Source: Flavobacterium sp. (GTDB lineage: Bacteria > Bacteroidota > Bacteroidia > Flavobacteriales > Flavobacteriaceae). From it: a stretch of 64,000 nucleotides of DNA. Below the pieces are notes generated by a model. That model had not been told where the DNA came from. It made no database searches and saw only the letters and a program-made list of their open reading frames with translations. The stretch is from positions 55,120 through 119,119 of the forward strand of contig JAHEZJ010000017.1 in the NCBI GenBank assembly GCA_023251135.1. The letters run 5' to 3'. The number at the start of each line of letters is the position of its first letter. The stretch's first letter is position 1. Of this stretch, positions 16,705 to 26,505 are shown piece after piece. The position numbers and the translations under genes were made by a program.

Positions 16705-18243
16705 TTATTTAAAAATGTTCATTTGCTCATTATAAACAGGACTTTGAATGTTTAAAAAATTTAAAACACTATGAAACACATGGTTTTGCGATACGCTCTT
16801 ATTTGCCTTGAGTTGTTTTGAATTGTCCGACACCCAAACGATGAAAGGAATCTCATATTGTTCTTTTGGAGCAAAACTTATGGGTACTCCATGCATGTAC
16901 AAATTCTTTTCACCTAAGGATTCTCCATGATCTGAAACAAAAATCATAGCACTTTTATACTCTTTTAACTCCTTTAGGTCTTCGATTACTTTTGATAAAA
17001 TATAATCGGTATAGACAATGGTATTATCATAAGCATTAAAGAGTTCTTCCTGCGAACATTTTCCGAGTTCAACACTATTACAGACCGGTTTAAAAGTTTC
17101 AAATTCAGCCGGGTACTTCTTGCTATAAGTAGGTCCGTGACTTGTACTGGTGTGCAGTACAATTAATATTTTATTCTTTTTGCTGGATAGAATCTGCTCT
17201 TTTAACCCTCTTATAAGAACTTCGTCATAATTGCATTCTTCACCTTTACAATCCTTCTTTAAAATATCTCTGTTTTGGTATTTCTCGATATGCACCGGAG
17301 GTTCTCCCCAGTTTGTTGTTCTCCAGACAACCTCTACATTGTTTCTGTAAAGGTAATTTGGCAAGATTTCATATAAATCATCTGAATTGGTATGTTCCAA
17401 AATACATTTTACGCCAGCTGTTGTATAAGTAGCACAGGAATTGGCGTTAAAATGAAATAGATTCTTTGTTTTGGAAAGCAATGGATTGGTGTTTTTCTTA
17501 TAACCGTACAGAGAAAAGTTCTGACTTCTGGCAGATTCCCCAATTACTAAAACAACAACCGACTTCTGATTGTCTTTTATTACAGCATTTGGCAGTAAAA
17601 TTTCCTTTTCATTCTTCTTGTATTTATGAATATAAAAAAGTGATGTATTTACCGAATAAGACCAAGGCATTGCAAGACCTCCCAACTGTTTCGAGTTTTT
17701 ATCAATCCATAACCAATTGCTTGCATTGGCGAATACCAAAACGATAATAAACAATAAGGCTAAAGAAGAAAGAGTTAAGAATTTCTTCAAGGCAACTTTT
17801 ATGATATTAACTTTTATAATATAAATACTGGGAATAACGCCTAGAAAGATTACGTACAGTATTAATTGAAAAGAGAAAAAACTGCTGGACTCTTCAAAAT
17901 TAGTATTGAGTACATTACCGATCATGCTTTCATCTATTATTACACTATAGGTATTAACAAAATAAACGGCAACTGCATTGATCATAAAGAATAAAACCAA
18001 TAAAAACTTTCCAACATACCGGGAAAGCGAAAATATCAGGTAGAAAACAAAGGCATTTAAAACCAGCATCAGAATGATAAGACTGAAAATCAAAACAATA
18101 CCGTTCAGACTTTTATAATCGACATGATTAAAAACATAGGTATAAAAAGGCAAATGAAAGAACACAAAATTCAGAAAACTCATTAGCAAAACAAAATGAG
18201 TCAGTCTTAAGTTATTTTTTAACATAAACGGCGGTAATTTCAT
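16705..18243 (-). CDS. eptA: Phosphoethanolamine transferase, EptA/MCR-like
   Basis: This 512-residue inner-membrane enzyme has five N-terminal helices (about 15-175) and a periplasmic alkaline-phosphatase-fold domain. The metal and catalytic residues are visible: Glu236 in GESARSQNFSLYGY, the nucleophile Thr274 within C-ATYTTAGVK-C (Cys270 and Cys280 likely bridged), and SDHGESLGE near the C-terminus. It transfers phosphoethanolamine from phosphatidylethanolamine to lipid A, lowering surface charge and giving resistance to polymyxins and host peptides. It overlaps the PAP2 gene upstream by 32 bases, so both belong to one operon. That operon is divergent from a two-component system. Confidence 0.9.
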   Translation of the reverse strand: MKLPPFMLKNNLRLTHFVLLMSFLNFVFFHLPFYTYVFNHVDYKSLNGIVLIFSLIILMLVLNAFVFYLIFSLSRYVGKFLLVLFFMINAVAVYFVNTYSVIIDESMIGNVLNTNFEESSSFFSFQLILYVIFLGVIPSIYIIKVNIIKVALKKFLTLSSLALLFIIVLVFANASNWLWIDKNSKQLGGLAMPWSYSVNTSLFYIHKYKKNEKEILLPNAVIKDNQKSVVVLVIGESARSQNFSLYGYKKNTNPLLSKTKNLFHFNANSCATYTTAGVKCILEHTNSDDLYEILPNYLYRNNVEVVWRTTNWGEPPVHIEKYQNRDILKKDCKGEECNYDEVLIRGLKEQILSSKKNKILIVLHTSTSHGPTYSKKYPAEFETFKPVCNSVELGKCSQEELFNAYDNTIVYTDYILSKVIEDLKELKEYKSAMIFVSDHGESLGEKNLYMHGVPISFAPKEQYEIPFIVWVSDNSKQLKANKSVSQNHVFHSVLNFLNIQSPVYNEQMNIFK

Positions 18244-19063
18244 AGAATGAAAGGCTAATAATTTTAAATAATGAAACAGCTAAACTAATGAATGCTAAAT
18301 AAAATATGATTAAATCCTCATCAATTATTCTGTAGACTAAGCAAATACTGCAAATAAGAAACAAGATAATAATTATTGGATAATACTTTTTATTATTAAT
18401 CCAACCGAAGATTCTATATTTTCGGCTTATAAAAATACCTAATAATCCCGCAATATATCCTAAAGTTCCTCCTATAATTACATCAAGAGGATAATGTGCT
18501 CCTACTCCCACTCTGGTAAAACCTATAATCAATCCTGTAATTAAGATTGCAGAAAACCATAAAATTTTCATTTTTAAACCCTTAGGCATAAATGAAAAAA
18601 GCAAGACTGTAACTATGGTGAAAAGTACAATAGAATGTCCTGACGGTAGACTATTGTGACCGCATAATGCTTTACCAACAATAAAGAAACTATCATTGTT
18701 GAATGTTGCTGCCGGTCTTGGGACAGAAAATATATTTTTTAACGGACAAGAAAATAAAAGAGAAAATAGTAAGCCTGATAGTAAAGCTTCCCACAATTTA
18801 GGAGCGTAAACAATTAAAATACTTAGAAATGATAAAAAAATAGAAGCGTCTCCTAACTGAGTAAGATTATATTCAAAACTTGGATATTGGCCCAAATGAT
18901 GATTAATAAAATAGAAAGTGTCCTTTTGAATTTGTATATACCCTTCTGTATTTAAAGCATTTAAATTATACAAAAACAAAATTATAGTTGCCAGAAAAAG
19001 TATAGGGAGAAAAAACAAAAAAGGTTTAAGTCTTGAATAGTTAGCGATAATATAGGCATTCAT
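18212..19063 (-). CDS. PAP2-family membrane phosphatase (LpxE/LpxT-like)
   Basis: This 283-residue multi-helix protein carries the three PAP2 motifs in order: KNIFSVPRP, LPSGHS and RVGVGAHYPLDV. Together they form the phosphatase active site on the periplasmic face. Members remove phosphate from lipid A, undecaprenyl-diphosphate or phosphatidylglycerophosphate. Overlap with eptA suggests a joint lipid A remodelling role, first removing or trimming a phosphate and then adding phosphoethanolamine. That sequence is inference from context. It is the first gene of the operon. Confidence 0.87.
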   Translation of the reverse strand: MNAYIIANYSRLKPFLFFLPILFLATIILFLYNLNALNTEGYIQIQKDTFYFINHHLGQYPSFEYNLTQLGDASIFLSFLSILIVYAPKLWEALLSGLLFSLLFSCPLKNIFSVPRPAATFNNDSFFIVGKALCGHNSLPSGHSIVLFTIVTVLLFSFMPKGLKMKILWFSAILITGLIIGFTRVGVGAHYPLDVIIGGTLGYIAGLLGIFISRKYRIFGWINNKKYYPIIIILFLICSICLVYRIIDEDLIIFYLAFISLAVSLFKIISLSFYEITAVYVKK

Positions 19064-19532
19064 AGTGTTTTCTTTTTAATTTTTTTTTACTCTATTTAGG
19101 TTCTCAAATAATTTTCATATCACAAAACTGTTCCTCTTTATCTTAAGAAGAAAATGACGAAGAACGATCTAAAAGCACTAAAAATGATAATTCTTCTTAC
19201 CTATAAATTTACTCGGCTGCAAGATTAACTAATCTCATTTTACTGCTTGTGTTCTACACATTAATAAAAAGTAAATTAATTGGTCAATTTTGAATAAATT
19301 TAGAATTTCTGCCGAATTAGGATTTTTTTTACATAATTTCTTCTTAAAAAAAAAATCACGTCATAGTATCAACTTGGCATATTCTTAATTTACAACACCA
19401 TAAAACGAAAGATTACACTGGTGTTCGTAGTAATTATATAAGCTAAAAACACTATCTTAGATTTCACTAGAAAAGAAACACAAAGCATTTTAAATTCAAC
19501 TTTTCTTCAAAATTTGTATCTAAACTTGCAGC
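19064..19532. promoter_or_regulatory. Divergent control region between lipid A genes and the two-component system
   Basis: This 469-base gene-free region must hold both promoters. An inverted repeat AGATTA-AC-TAATCT lies at 19222-19235, and CTTAAGAAG/CTTCTTAA-type sequences appear near 19143 and 19340. On the right, TAAACTTGC at 19521-19529 is one mismatch from a -7 box and ends only three bases before the response-regulator ATG. None of these is proven as a binding site. Confidence 0.4.
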
Positions 19533-20210
19533 ATGAAGATTTTAATTATAGAAGATGAGCTGGAAATTGCTCAAAGCATTAAAAATTATTTTAAAACGAA
19601 TGGAGTCCAATGCGAGACGGCCGAAAACTATAGTTTGGCCCTTAGCAAAATTGATTCCTACGATTATGATTGCATACTTCTGGACCTAATGCTGCCTGAT
19701 GGTGACGGATTTGATATATTAAGACAACTCAAAAGAAAAAACAAAACAGACGGAGTTATCGTGATTTCTGCCAAAGAAACACTCGAAACCCGTCTGGAAG
19801 GATTCAATCTTGGCGCTGATGATTACCTCACCAAGCCTTTTCATCTCTCAGAACTTTTGGTGCGAATGCAGGCTCTCATCAGACGAAAGAATTTCAAGGG
19901 ATGTAATAGTGTAATCTTCAATGAAATCGTAATTGATCTGTTTTCTAAATCCGTATTGGTAAACGATGTCAAATTAGATCTGACCAAAAAGGAAATAGAT
20001 TTGCTTCTTTTTTTAATTGGTAATGAAAATAAGGTGTTATCCAAAGGGGCTATTGCGGAGTATCTTTCCGGAGATATGGCTGATATGCTCGATAACCATG
20101 ATTTTGTATATGCACATATTAAAAATCTGAAAAAGAAACTCCAACAAGCAGGAAGTGGCGATTATATTAAAACAGTTTACGGTTTGGGATATAAATGGGA
20201 AAATGAATAA
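19533..20210 (+). CDS. OmpR-family response regulator
   Basis: This 225-residue regulator has a receiver domain (phospho-acceptor Asp51 in LLDLMLPDGDGF, acidic pair EDE near the N-terminus, ADDYLTKPF). A winged-helix DNA-binding domain from about residue 128 ends in IKTVYGLGYKWE. It forms a pair with the histidine kinase that starts 8 bases inside its 3' end. By position it most likely controls the divergent eptA/PAP2 operon, like PmrA, or the downstream PepSY-like/receptor genes. No conserved PmrA box can be assigned. Confidence 0.92.
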   Translation: MKILIIEDELEIAQSIKNYFKTNGVQCETAENYSLALSKIDSYDYDCILLDLMLPDGDGFDILRQLKRKNKTDGVIVISAKETLETRLEGFNLGADDYLTKPFHLSELLVRMQALIRRKNFKGCNSVIFNEIVIDLFSKSVLVNDVKLDLTKKEIDLLLFLIGNENKVLSKGAIAEYLSGDMADMLDNHDFVYAHIKNLKKKLQQAGSGDYIKTVYGLGYKWENE

Positions 20211-21468
20211 AAAAAAACTACTTAACAAAACAACCAATAGCTTTCTTACTTTTGCTATCCTTATTCTATTGATAGCGGCTCCATTATTCTACTACATAAG
20301 CGAGCAGCTTTATATTTATGAAACCGATGAAGTACTTCACTTTCATAAAGGTGCCTTTATAAAGGAAAGTCATAAGGATTTTACCCAAAAAGATATCGAC
20401 TTATGGAACAAGTACAATCATGACGTAATGATTGTACCCGATATGGGCGTTAGCAGCGATTCAATTGTTGGAAAAATGCTCTATGATCCTATTGCAAAAG
20501 AAAAAGAACCTTTTCGTGTACTTTATGCGCCCCTGACCATAAATGGGAAAAAGTATACTTATACCGAGAAGATTAATCTATTGGAAATGGAAGGAATGGT
20601 TTTGAGTATTGCCGTCATGTTTCTGTTTATCATTATCGTGCTTATGATCGGAATTATATGGATCTCAAAAACTACCGCGGCTAAAGTATGGAGTCCTTTT
20701 TATGATACTTTAAAACAGATTCAGTATTTTGAAATTGACAAAAACAAACCACCACATTTTATTCCTACTGATATTGATGAATTTGATCGTCTTAACAAAA
20801 GTCTGGAATGGCTGATCGAAAAAAACACAGTCATTTATAAAAATCAGAGAGAGTTTGTCGAAAATGCCGCACATGAACTTCAGACACCATTAGCTCTATT
20901 TCAAACTAAAATTGATACACTGACGCAACTGGATCTCACCAAAGAACAATCCGATCTTGTTACTTCATTAAATAAGGACGTTTCAAGACTCAACCGACTT
21001 AATAAAAATTTGTTGTTACTTTCTAGAATTGACAACGAGTGTTTTCTTGAAAAAGACACAATTGTTCTTAACGATTATATTAAAAAACACCTGGACTTTT
21101 TTACGGAACAGGCAAATGCTAAAAATCTGACTATCACAACTGAATTTAGTGCTACTTTAACTGTTACTGGAAATCAAGCCCTTATTGAAGTTTTGATCAA
21201 TAACTTGTTTTTAAATGCTATTCGGCACAATCAAAAAAACGGCAAGATCATTATTACGACTCTCAAAGATGAATTGATATTTCGCAACAGTGGTCAAACA
21301 ACAGCTTTGCAAAAAGAGAAACTCTTTAACCGTTTTTCAAAATCCAACCCTTCTTCTCAGGGCAATGGACTTGGTTTGGCAATCGTTAAAAAGATTACAA
21401 AACTTAACCATTGGAAAATAAGCTATAGTTTTTATAATAATTTGCACTGTTTTAGCGTCAAGTTTTAG
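20203..21468 (+). CDS. Sensor histidine kinase (HisKA type)
   Basis: I start at the ATG at 20203, which overlaps the response-regulator stop by 8 bases and gives 421 residues. Helix 1 is near the N-terminus (NSFLTFAILILLIAAPLFYYI) and helix 2 follows a periplasmic sensor of roughly 110 residues. Then come the H-box (ENAAHELQTPLA), N-box (LFLNAIRHNQKNG) and G-box (QGNGLGLAIVKKI). Stimulus is unknown; given the neighbours, cationic peptides, metals or envelope stress are reasonable guesses. Confidence 0.92.
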   Translation: MNKKKLLNKTTNSFLTFAILILLIAAPLFYYISEQLYIYETDEVLHFHKGAFIKESHKDFTQKDIDLWNKYNHDVMIVPDMGVSSDSIVGKMLYDPIAKEKEPFRVLYAPLTINGKKYTYTEKINLLEMEGMVLSIAVMFLFIIIVLMIGIIWISKTTAAKVWSPFYDTLKQIQYFEIDKNKPPHFIPTDIDEFDRLNKSLEWLIEKNTVIYKNQREFVENAAHELQTPLALFQTKIDTLTQLDLTKEQSDLVTSLNKDVSRLNRLNKNLLLLSRIDNECFLEKDTIVLNDYIKKHLDFFTEQANAKNLTITTEFSATLTVTGNQALIEVLINNLFLNAIRHNQKNGKIIITTLKDELIFRNSGQTTALQKEKLFNRFSKSNPSSQGNGLGLAIVKKITKLNHWKISYSFYNNLHCFSVKF

Positions 21469-21541
21469 AAAATTCAAACTTCCTACAGATTCGTATTTCA
21501 ACTTTGCACTATGTTTTTTATCAATTAAAAGAATAGTACAA

Positions 21542-21970
21542 ATGAAACATTCAATCCTGACATGCCTAGTCCTGCTTTTTTCTTCCTTCGCCATAGCGCA
21601 GCGTGTAAGTGAGAAAGAGATTCCTAATAGTGTAAAATCAAAGTTTTTAATTTCCCATCCTGGCCAGACCCATGTGAAATGGGAAAAGGAAAAAGAAAAT
21701 TATGAAGCCAGTTTTACAAGTGGCAAAACAAAACATTCGACACTTTTAGATTCTAATGGAAATATTCTCGAAACTGAAGAAGAAATCAGTGTGAAGCAAC
21801 TTCCGGCCAATGCTCTGGCCTATATTCAAAAGACATATAAAAACAAGAAAATCAAAGAAGCTGCAATGATAACCGATGCTCATGGTACGGTTACATTTGA
21901 AGCTCAGGTAGCTTCTATTGATCTGATTTTCGACAAACAAGGAACTTATATTAAAAGCATAGCAGATTAA
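21542..21970 (+). CDS. Secreted PepSY-like (BLIP-like) domain protein
   Basis: This 142-residue protein has a signal peptide (cleavage after SFAIAQ). Two short repeats follow of the PepSY-like/beta-lactamase-inhibitor-like fold: HPGQTHVKWEKEKENYEASF, then a weaker copy with YIQKTYKNKKIKEAAMI. Proteins of this kind are common in Bacteroidota next to two-component systems, where they may tune the sensor or bind ligand in the periplasm. It lies 73 bases after the kinase and 10 bases before a TonB-type receptor, so the four genes may form one unit. Confidence 0.75.
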   Translation: MKHSILTCLVLLFSSFAIAQRVSEKEIPNSVKSKFLISHPGQTHVKWEKEKENYEASFTSGKTKHSTLLDSNGNILETEEEISVKQLPANALAYIQKTYKNKKIKEAAMITDAHGTVTFEAQVASIDLIFDKQGTYIKSIAD

Positions 21971-21980
21971 ACCCATAAAA

Positions 21981-24392
21981 ATGAAATTAAAGATAATTTT
22001 AGTATTGTCGTTTCTTGTAATGAAAATTTACAGCGTAACGGCACAAAACAACCCCGCTACAATCTCAGGATTAATTAAAGATAAAGCCTCAGGAATCACA
22101 CTTCCCTATATTAATGTAGTTTTAAAAACAGCAAAAGATCAAAAAATGCTTGCCGGCACAGTGACCAATGAAGAAGGTCGCTTTACGATACCCGCAGTAC
22201 CATCCGGAAATTATATTCTTGAACTTACTTCGATAGGTTATAAAACCAAATCCCAAAAAATCTTCGTAGGCACACTATCCGATTTTCTAGATCTTAATAG
22301 TATCGAACTCGAAGAAGATATCAATACTTTATCTGAAGTAGTTGTGACTTCTAAAACCTCAGAAGTAAGCGCTAAAATGGACAAAAAAGTCTTTTCTGTA
22401 GCCGATAATATTACCCAAAGCGGAGGCTCTGTGCTTCAATCTATGCAGAGCCTGCCTGGTGTGACACTTCACGAAGGAAAAGTACAGTTGCGAGGCAATG
22501 ATAAAGTAATGGTGCTTATTGACGGAAAACAAACCGCGCTGACCGGTTTTGGAAACCAGTCAGGTCTTGACAATATTCCGGCATCGGCTATTGAGAAAAT
22601 TGAAATTATAAATAATCCTTCTGCGAAATTTGATGCCAACGGAAATGCAGGGATCATCAATATCATTTATAAGAAAAACAAACAAGAAGGATTCAACGGA
22701 AAGCTAGGAATCAGTTCCGGATATGGTGCGCTTTGGGAGCGTAAAGCCAACCTTCCCGGCATTCGCCCGCAGTATCAGATGACACCAAAAATGAATCCAT
22801 CGCTCTCACTGAATTACCGCAAGAATAAAATCAACACTTATATTCAGGCAGATTATTTATATACTGAGACACTCAACAAAAATGAATTTGTAACACGAAA
22901 GTATGACGATGGTACTGTAATCAATCAGCAGACGGTTAGAAATCGTGATACCCACTATACCACTATCAAATCAGGAATCGACTGGAATTATAACGAGCAA
23001 AATAGTTTCTCCTTTTCGGGGCTTTTTGGGAGTGAAAAAATTATTGACAATGGAGACGAGCCTTTCTTTAATCAGGATTATTCCCAACGCTTGCGCCTTT
23101 GGTCATTTCTGGAAGATGAACTAAAAACTACGGTGATGGCCAGCGCTTCGTACGAACATAAATTCAGACAGCCGGGACATAAATTAAATGCTGGAATCAA
23201 CTACACCTATCATCGTGAAGATGAAAAGTACTTTTTTACCAATACCCTGCCCGCTTCTATTGGACAGGATTCTTTTAAACTTTTATCAGATGAAAAAGTA
23301 GTTGATATAAATCTTGATTACATTAAACCTTTAAAATATGGCCGATTTGAAACCGGATTTAAATTCAGAAACAGGGAAATCCCAACCAATATGCAATTTT
23401 TTCCGGGGCAAAATTCTCCTATTGATGCCAATGCCGGAGGCTGGGCCAATTATAAAGAAATAATCCCTGCCCTATATTCGAATTATATCTTTGAATCCGA
23501 TAAAATTGAATCCGAACTTGGATTGCGCCTTGAATATGTAAAACTGCAATACGACGTTAATCCGAATCATCCAACCTATAAAAGCAACGGTTATAATTAT
23601 ACAGAGCCATTTCCTAATGTACGTTTTGGTTATAAAATTGATGACAAAAACAAAATCACGGCTTTTTATAACCGCAGGGTGGACAGACCAGCAGAAGTTG
23701 ATATTCGTATTTTTCCGAAATATGATGATGCCGAAATTATAAAAGTTGGAAATCCTGCACTTCGTCCGCAATTTACCAGCGCCTTTGAAGTGGGTTATAA
23801 AAAGACAATGCCAAAAGGATATTTAACGACAGCTGCCTATTATAGAATTATAAACGGAACCATAGCACGTATTGCGACTACTGTTCCCGGAAGCATTTTG
23901 ATTTACAATGTATTCCAGAATGCCGACAAGAGTACTTCACTTGGAATCGAAGCGATATACTCACAAGAAGTAACTCCCTGGTATTCTTTTAATATCAATG
24001 GAAACCTGTATCAAAATACTATTGATGCTTTTATGGTTACCAATCTGTACCCTGTTCCAAGCCTCTATAACGGTAATCGTCAGCAGCTGGTTTCAGGAAA
24101 TTTAAAATGGAACAATACCCTGCAACTCGATAAAACATTAAAAGCACAAGTTTCCGCTATTTACCTGGCTCCAGATGTTGTTCCTCAGGGAAAAATTGAC
24201 TCGAGATTCTCCGTTGATTTGGGAATTAAAAAAACAGTTCAGAAAGGAAAAGGTGAATTGTTTTTAAATGCTACAGATATTTTCAATACACTGGTGCTGC
24301 AAAAAGAAATAACAGCAGAAGGTTTTAGATATAGCAGTAAGGATTATTACGAAACGCAAGTAGTACGATTTGGCTATAGTTATAAATTTTAA
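21981..24392 (+). CDS. TonB-dependent receptor-like outer-membrane protein (OMP_b-brl_3 type)
   Basis: This 803-residue protein has a signal peptide (about 1-22), a CarboxypepD_reg-like domain (about 26-110, with GRFTIPAVPSGNYILEL) and a plug region (QLRGNDKVMVLIDGKQ; IEKIEIINNPSAKFDANGNAGIINI). A large beta-barrel ends in VRFGYSYKF. The features fit PF14905-type outer-membrane barrels. No SusD partner is near, so glycan import of the SusCD kind is unlikely. Its place after a two-component system and a PepSY-like protein suggests regulated expression. Ligand unknown. Confidence 0.88.
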   Translation: MKLKIILVLSFLVMKIYSVTAQNNPATISGLIKDKASGITLPYINVVLKTAKDQKMLAGTVTNEEGRFTIPAVPSGNYILELTSIGYKTKSQKIFVGTLSDFLDLNSIELEEDINTLSEVVVTSKTSEVSAKMDKKVFSVADNITQSGGSVLQSMQSLPGVTLHEGKVQLRGNDKVMVLIDGKQTALTGFGNQSGLDNIPASAIEKIEIINNPSAKFDANGNAGIINIIYKKNKQEGFNGKLGISSGYGALWERKANLPGIRPQYQMTPKMNPSLSLNYRKNKINTYIQADYLYTETLNKNEFVTRKYDDGTVINQQTVRNRDTHYTTIKSGIDWNYNEQNSFSFSGLFGSEKIIDNGDEPFFNQDYSQRLRLWSFLEDELKTTVMASASYEHKFRQPGHKLNAGINYTYHREDEKYFFTNTLPASIGQDSFKLLSDEKVVDINLDYIKPLKYGRFETGFKFRNREIPTNMQFFPGQNSPIDANAGGWANYKEIIPALYSNYIFESDKIESELGLRLEYVKLQYDVNPNHPTYKSNGYNYTEPFPNVRFGYKIDDKNKITAFYNRRVDRPAEVDIRIFPKYDDAEIIKVGNPALRPQFTSAFEVGYKKTMPKGYLTTAAYYRIINGTIARIATTVPGSILIYNVFQNADKSTSLGIEAIYSQEVTPWYSFNINGNLYQNTIDAFMVTNLYPVPSLYNGNRQQLVSGNLKWNNTLQLDKTLKAQVSAIYLAPDVVPQGKIDSRFSVDLGIKKTVQKGKGELFLNATDIFNTLVLQKEITAEGFRYSSKDYYETQVVRFGYSYKF

Positions 24393-24480
24393 TCAAAGAT
24401 CTAAACCAACCGTATTTGTAATTTTTAAATACCACTTTCTGCCCACAAGCAAAATACTCCTGTAAACAGGGGATTTTATA

Positions 24481-24512
24481 TTTGCATATCTCACATTTAT
24501 GTCTATCTTTGC
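24481..24512 (+). promoter_or_regulatory. Promoter of tRNA-Arg
   Basis: TTTG at 24481-24484, a 19-base spacer and TATCTTTGC at 24504-24512 fit the Bacteroidota housekeeping promoter exactly. It is the clearest promoter in the window and calibrates the others. The tRNA begins 55 bases downstream of the -7 box. Confidence 0.85.
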
Positions 24513-24566
24513 ACCCTCAAACAACAATCAACAAAGCTACTAAAATAGCTTATTGAAAGTAAAAAA

Positions 24567-24640
24567 GGCCTCGTGGCGCAACTGAATAGCGCATCTGATT
24601 ACGGCTCAGAAGGTTACTGGTTTGAATCCAGTCGAGGTCA
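24567..24640 (+). tRNA. tRNA-Arg, anticodon ACG
   Basis: The 74 bases fold as a full cloverleaf. Acceptor GGCCTCG pairs with CGAGGTC (one G-T pair), the D stem is GCGC/GCGC, and the anticodon stem TCTGA/TCAGA has loop TTACGGC. The T stem is ACTGG/CCAGT with loop TTTGAAT and the discriminator base is A. CCA is not encoded. The ACG anticodon would be read as ICG and serve CGN Arg codons. A terminator follows immediately. Confidence 0.95.
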
Positions 24641-24641
24641 C

Positions 24642-24679
24642 AAAAATCCCATTTCTTACGAAGTGGGATTTTTTTTTTG
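24642..24679 (+). terminator. Terminator of tRNA-Arg
   Basis: AAATCCCATTTC and GAAGTGGGATTT form the stem, followed by a long T run. The hairpin starts two bases after the tRNA. It is nearly identical to those at 1341 and 59325. Confidence 0.9.
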
Positions 24680-24724
24680 CTCTTTAATTCTGTATGACGC
24701 AAAGTATATAGTCTTTAAAAAAGA

Positions 24725-25453
24725 TTAAATCTCGAATCGTTCGATCCTTTCAAAAAAATCATTCCTGTATGTATCTCCAATTGGAAGGCATTTCCCTGAA
24801 ACCCAGACTTCATTATTGTCTGTTTTTTCAATTTTGCCGATGGCCACGATAAATGATTTATGAATCTTTACAAACTGGTTACCGGGCAGGTTTTCTTCAA
24901 AATATTTTAAAGTATTGTAGGTTACCACCTGTTCGGATGAAGTATGCAGTACTACATAATTTTTAATGCTCTCTAAATAATTGATGGCCCTGACCTCAAT
25001 ACGCTGATAGCGTTTTTTCCCATCGGTTTTGACAAAAAAGTAATCGTCAATGTTCGTTTGCACTGGTGTATTTACAATGGTATGTTCAGTTTGCTGTTTG
25101 CGAACTTTTTCTACAGCTACAATAAAACGTTCAAATGCTATGGGTTTGAGCAGATAATCTATTGCATTCACTTCAAAGCCTTCTATTGCAAATTGTGGGT
25201 AAGCAGTAGTAAATACAATTTTTACCTTGTCCTTAATAATTGCTGAAAGCTGTATACCGTTAAGATCCGGCATTTGTATATCGAGAAATACCACATCAGG
25301 TTTGTGTTTTTCTATAAGCACAAGAGCATCTAAAGCCCGCGTGCAGGTGGCAATACATTTTATTCCCTGAAGCTGCTCGAAATATTTTTGAAGCAAACGT
25401 ATCGCAGGAGGTTCGTCATCTACAATTATAGCAGTAAGGTAATCGCTCATCAA
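24725..25453 (-). CDS. LytTR-family response regulator
   Basis: This 242-residue protein has a receiver domain with phospho-acceptor Asp in VVFLDIQMPDLNG and the later LLKPIAFERF. A LytTR DNA-binding domain follows from about residue 140 (YFFVKTDGKKRYQRIEVRAI, NLPGNQFVKIHKSFIV). It overlaps the 3' end of the sensor kinase gene by 4 bases (ATGA type), so the two form a coupled pair. It probably controls the divergent receptor gene at 26680, by position only. Confidence 0.93.
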   Translation of the reverse strand: MMSDYLTAIIVDDEPPAIRLLQKYFEQLQGIKCIATCTRALDALVLIEKHKPDVVFLDIQMPDLNGIQLSAIIKDKVKIVFTTAYPQFAIEGFEVNAIDYLLKPIAFERFIVAVEKVRKQQTEHTIVNTPVQTNIDDYFFVKTDGKKRYQRIEVRAINYLESIKNYVVLHTSSEQVVTYNTLKYFEENLPGNQFVKIHKSFIVAIGKIEKTDNNEVWVSGKCLPIGDTYRNDFFERIERFEI

Positions 25454-26505
25454 CTCAAAGGCATATTTAGGGTTACTTTGTGGCAGCTATCATCTTTTAA
25501 AATAATAAGAGTATGGTTATCAGGATACATTAGACTCAGTCGCTGGCTTATGTTTTTGTTTCCTACACCGTGCTCATCATAGCTTTTAGTAATTCGGTAC
25601 TTATTGTCTGATGTAAATATAAGTCTTCCATTTTCAATTTTCAGCTTTATCGTTACGGGATTTTCAAAATCATCGCTGACACCATGCTTGAGGGCATTTT
25701 CAAGAAAATGGATCAGCATTAACGAGGGTATTTTGTAATTACCCACATTATCGGGATGTACAAAATCTATGGCCACCATACCGTCAAAACGTCTTTTAAA
25801 CAGATCGATATAATTTTGCAGGAACATGGTTTCGTCTTTGAGCAGCACCATATCATTTTCGCTTTCATACGTAACATAACGCAGCATTTCCGATAGTTTC
25901 ATTATATCGGCGGCAACTTCCGGGTTCGTGTCATACAAATCCGAGTAGAAACCATTCAGCGAATTAAATAAAAAGTGCGGACTGAGCTGATTTTTTAAAG
26001 CCTGTAGTTCAGCGTATTTCTTTTCTAAGGTCAACTGGTTCACCTGGGTACTGGTATTCCAAAGGTATTTCAAAAAATAACCTACCAGACTAAACAGCAG
26101 TACTCTTATAGAAAAATACGAATTATCATAAATATAGTACAGCGGCGTCAAGGTTTTCATATTGTAATTGTGCCTGCCTGTTATTTCAAAAAGCAACATT
26201 TCCTCATAAGCAAAACGCAATAAGGGAAAAAGAATAATTAGGCTGAATTGCGCCAGGATCAATAGATACCATTTTTTTAAGGGAATTGTTCTGGGGCAGA
26301 TAATAAGATAGTTGAGATAAAAAATCAGGAGTTCTAACGACACAAAACCAATGTTTTGCAGCATACTCCATGGATTGTTTAAATCCTTATAAATTGTTAT
26401 GCTTTTTAGCAGTTGGTCCAGCCCCACAAATAAGGTCCAGAACAAAATGTGATACAGTATTTCCTTTTTTCTGCTCATACTGCTAAAGTAATTCTTTTCG
26501 ATCAT
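25450..26505 (-). CDS. LytS-type sensor histidine kinase
   Basis: This 351-residue membrane kinase has about four helices in residues 15-155, then the His_kinase domain with LKNQLSPHFLFNSLNGFYSDL (phospho-acceptor His in SPHFLFNSLN). A degenerate GHKL ATPase follows (HFLENALKHGVSD; HGVGNKNISQRL). This architecture always pairs with LytTR regulators, as here. No extracytoplasmic sensor domain of known type is visible, so the signal may be sensed in the membrane. Confidence 0.92.
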   Translation of the reverse strand: MIEKNYFSSMSRKKEILYHILFWTLFVGLDQLLKSITIYKDLNNPWSMLQNIGFVSLELLIFYLNYLIICPRTIPLKKWYLLILAQFSLIILFPLLRFAYEEMLLFEITGRHNYNMKTLTPLYYIYDNSYFSIRVLLFSLVGYFLKYLWNTSTQVNQLTLEKKYAELQALKNQLSPHFLFNSLNGFYSDLYDTNPEVAADIMKLSEMLRYVTYESENDMVLLKDETMFLQNYIDLFKRRFDGMVAIDFVHPDNVGNYKIPSLMLIHFLENALKHGVSDDFENPVTIKLKIENGRLIFTSDNKYRITKSYDEHGVGNKNISQRLSLMYPDNHTLIILKDDSCHKVTLNMPLS

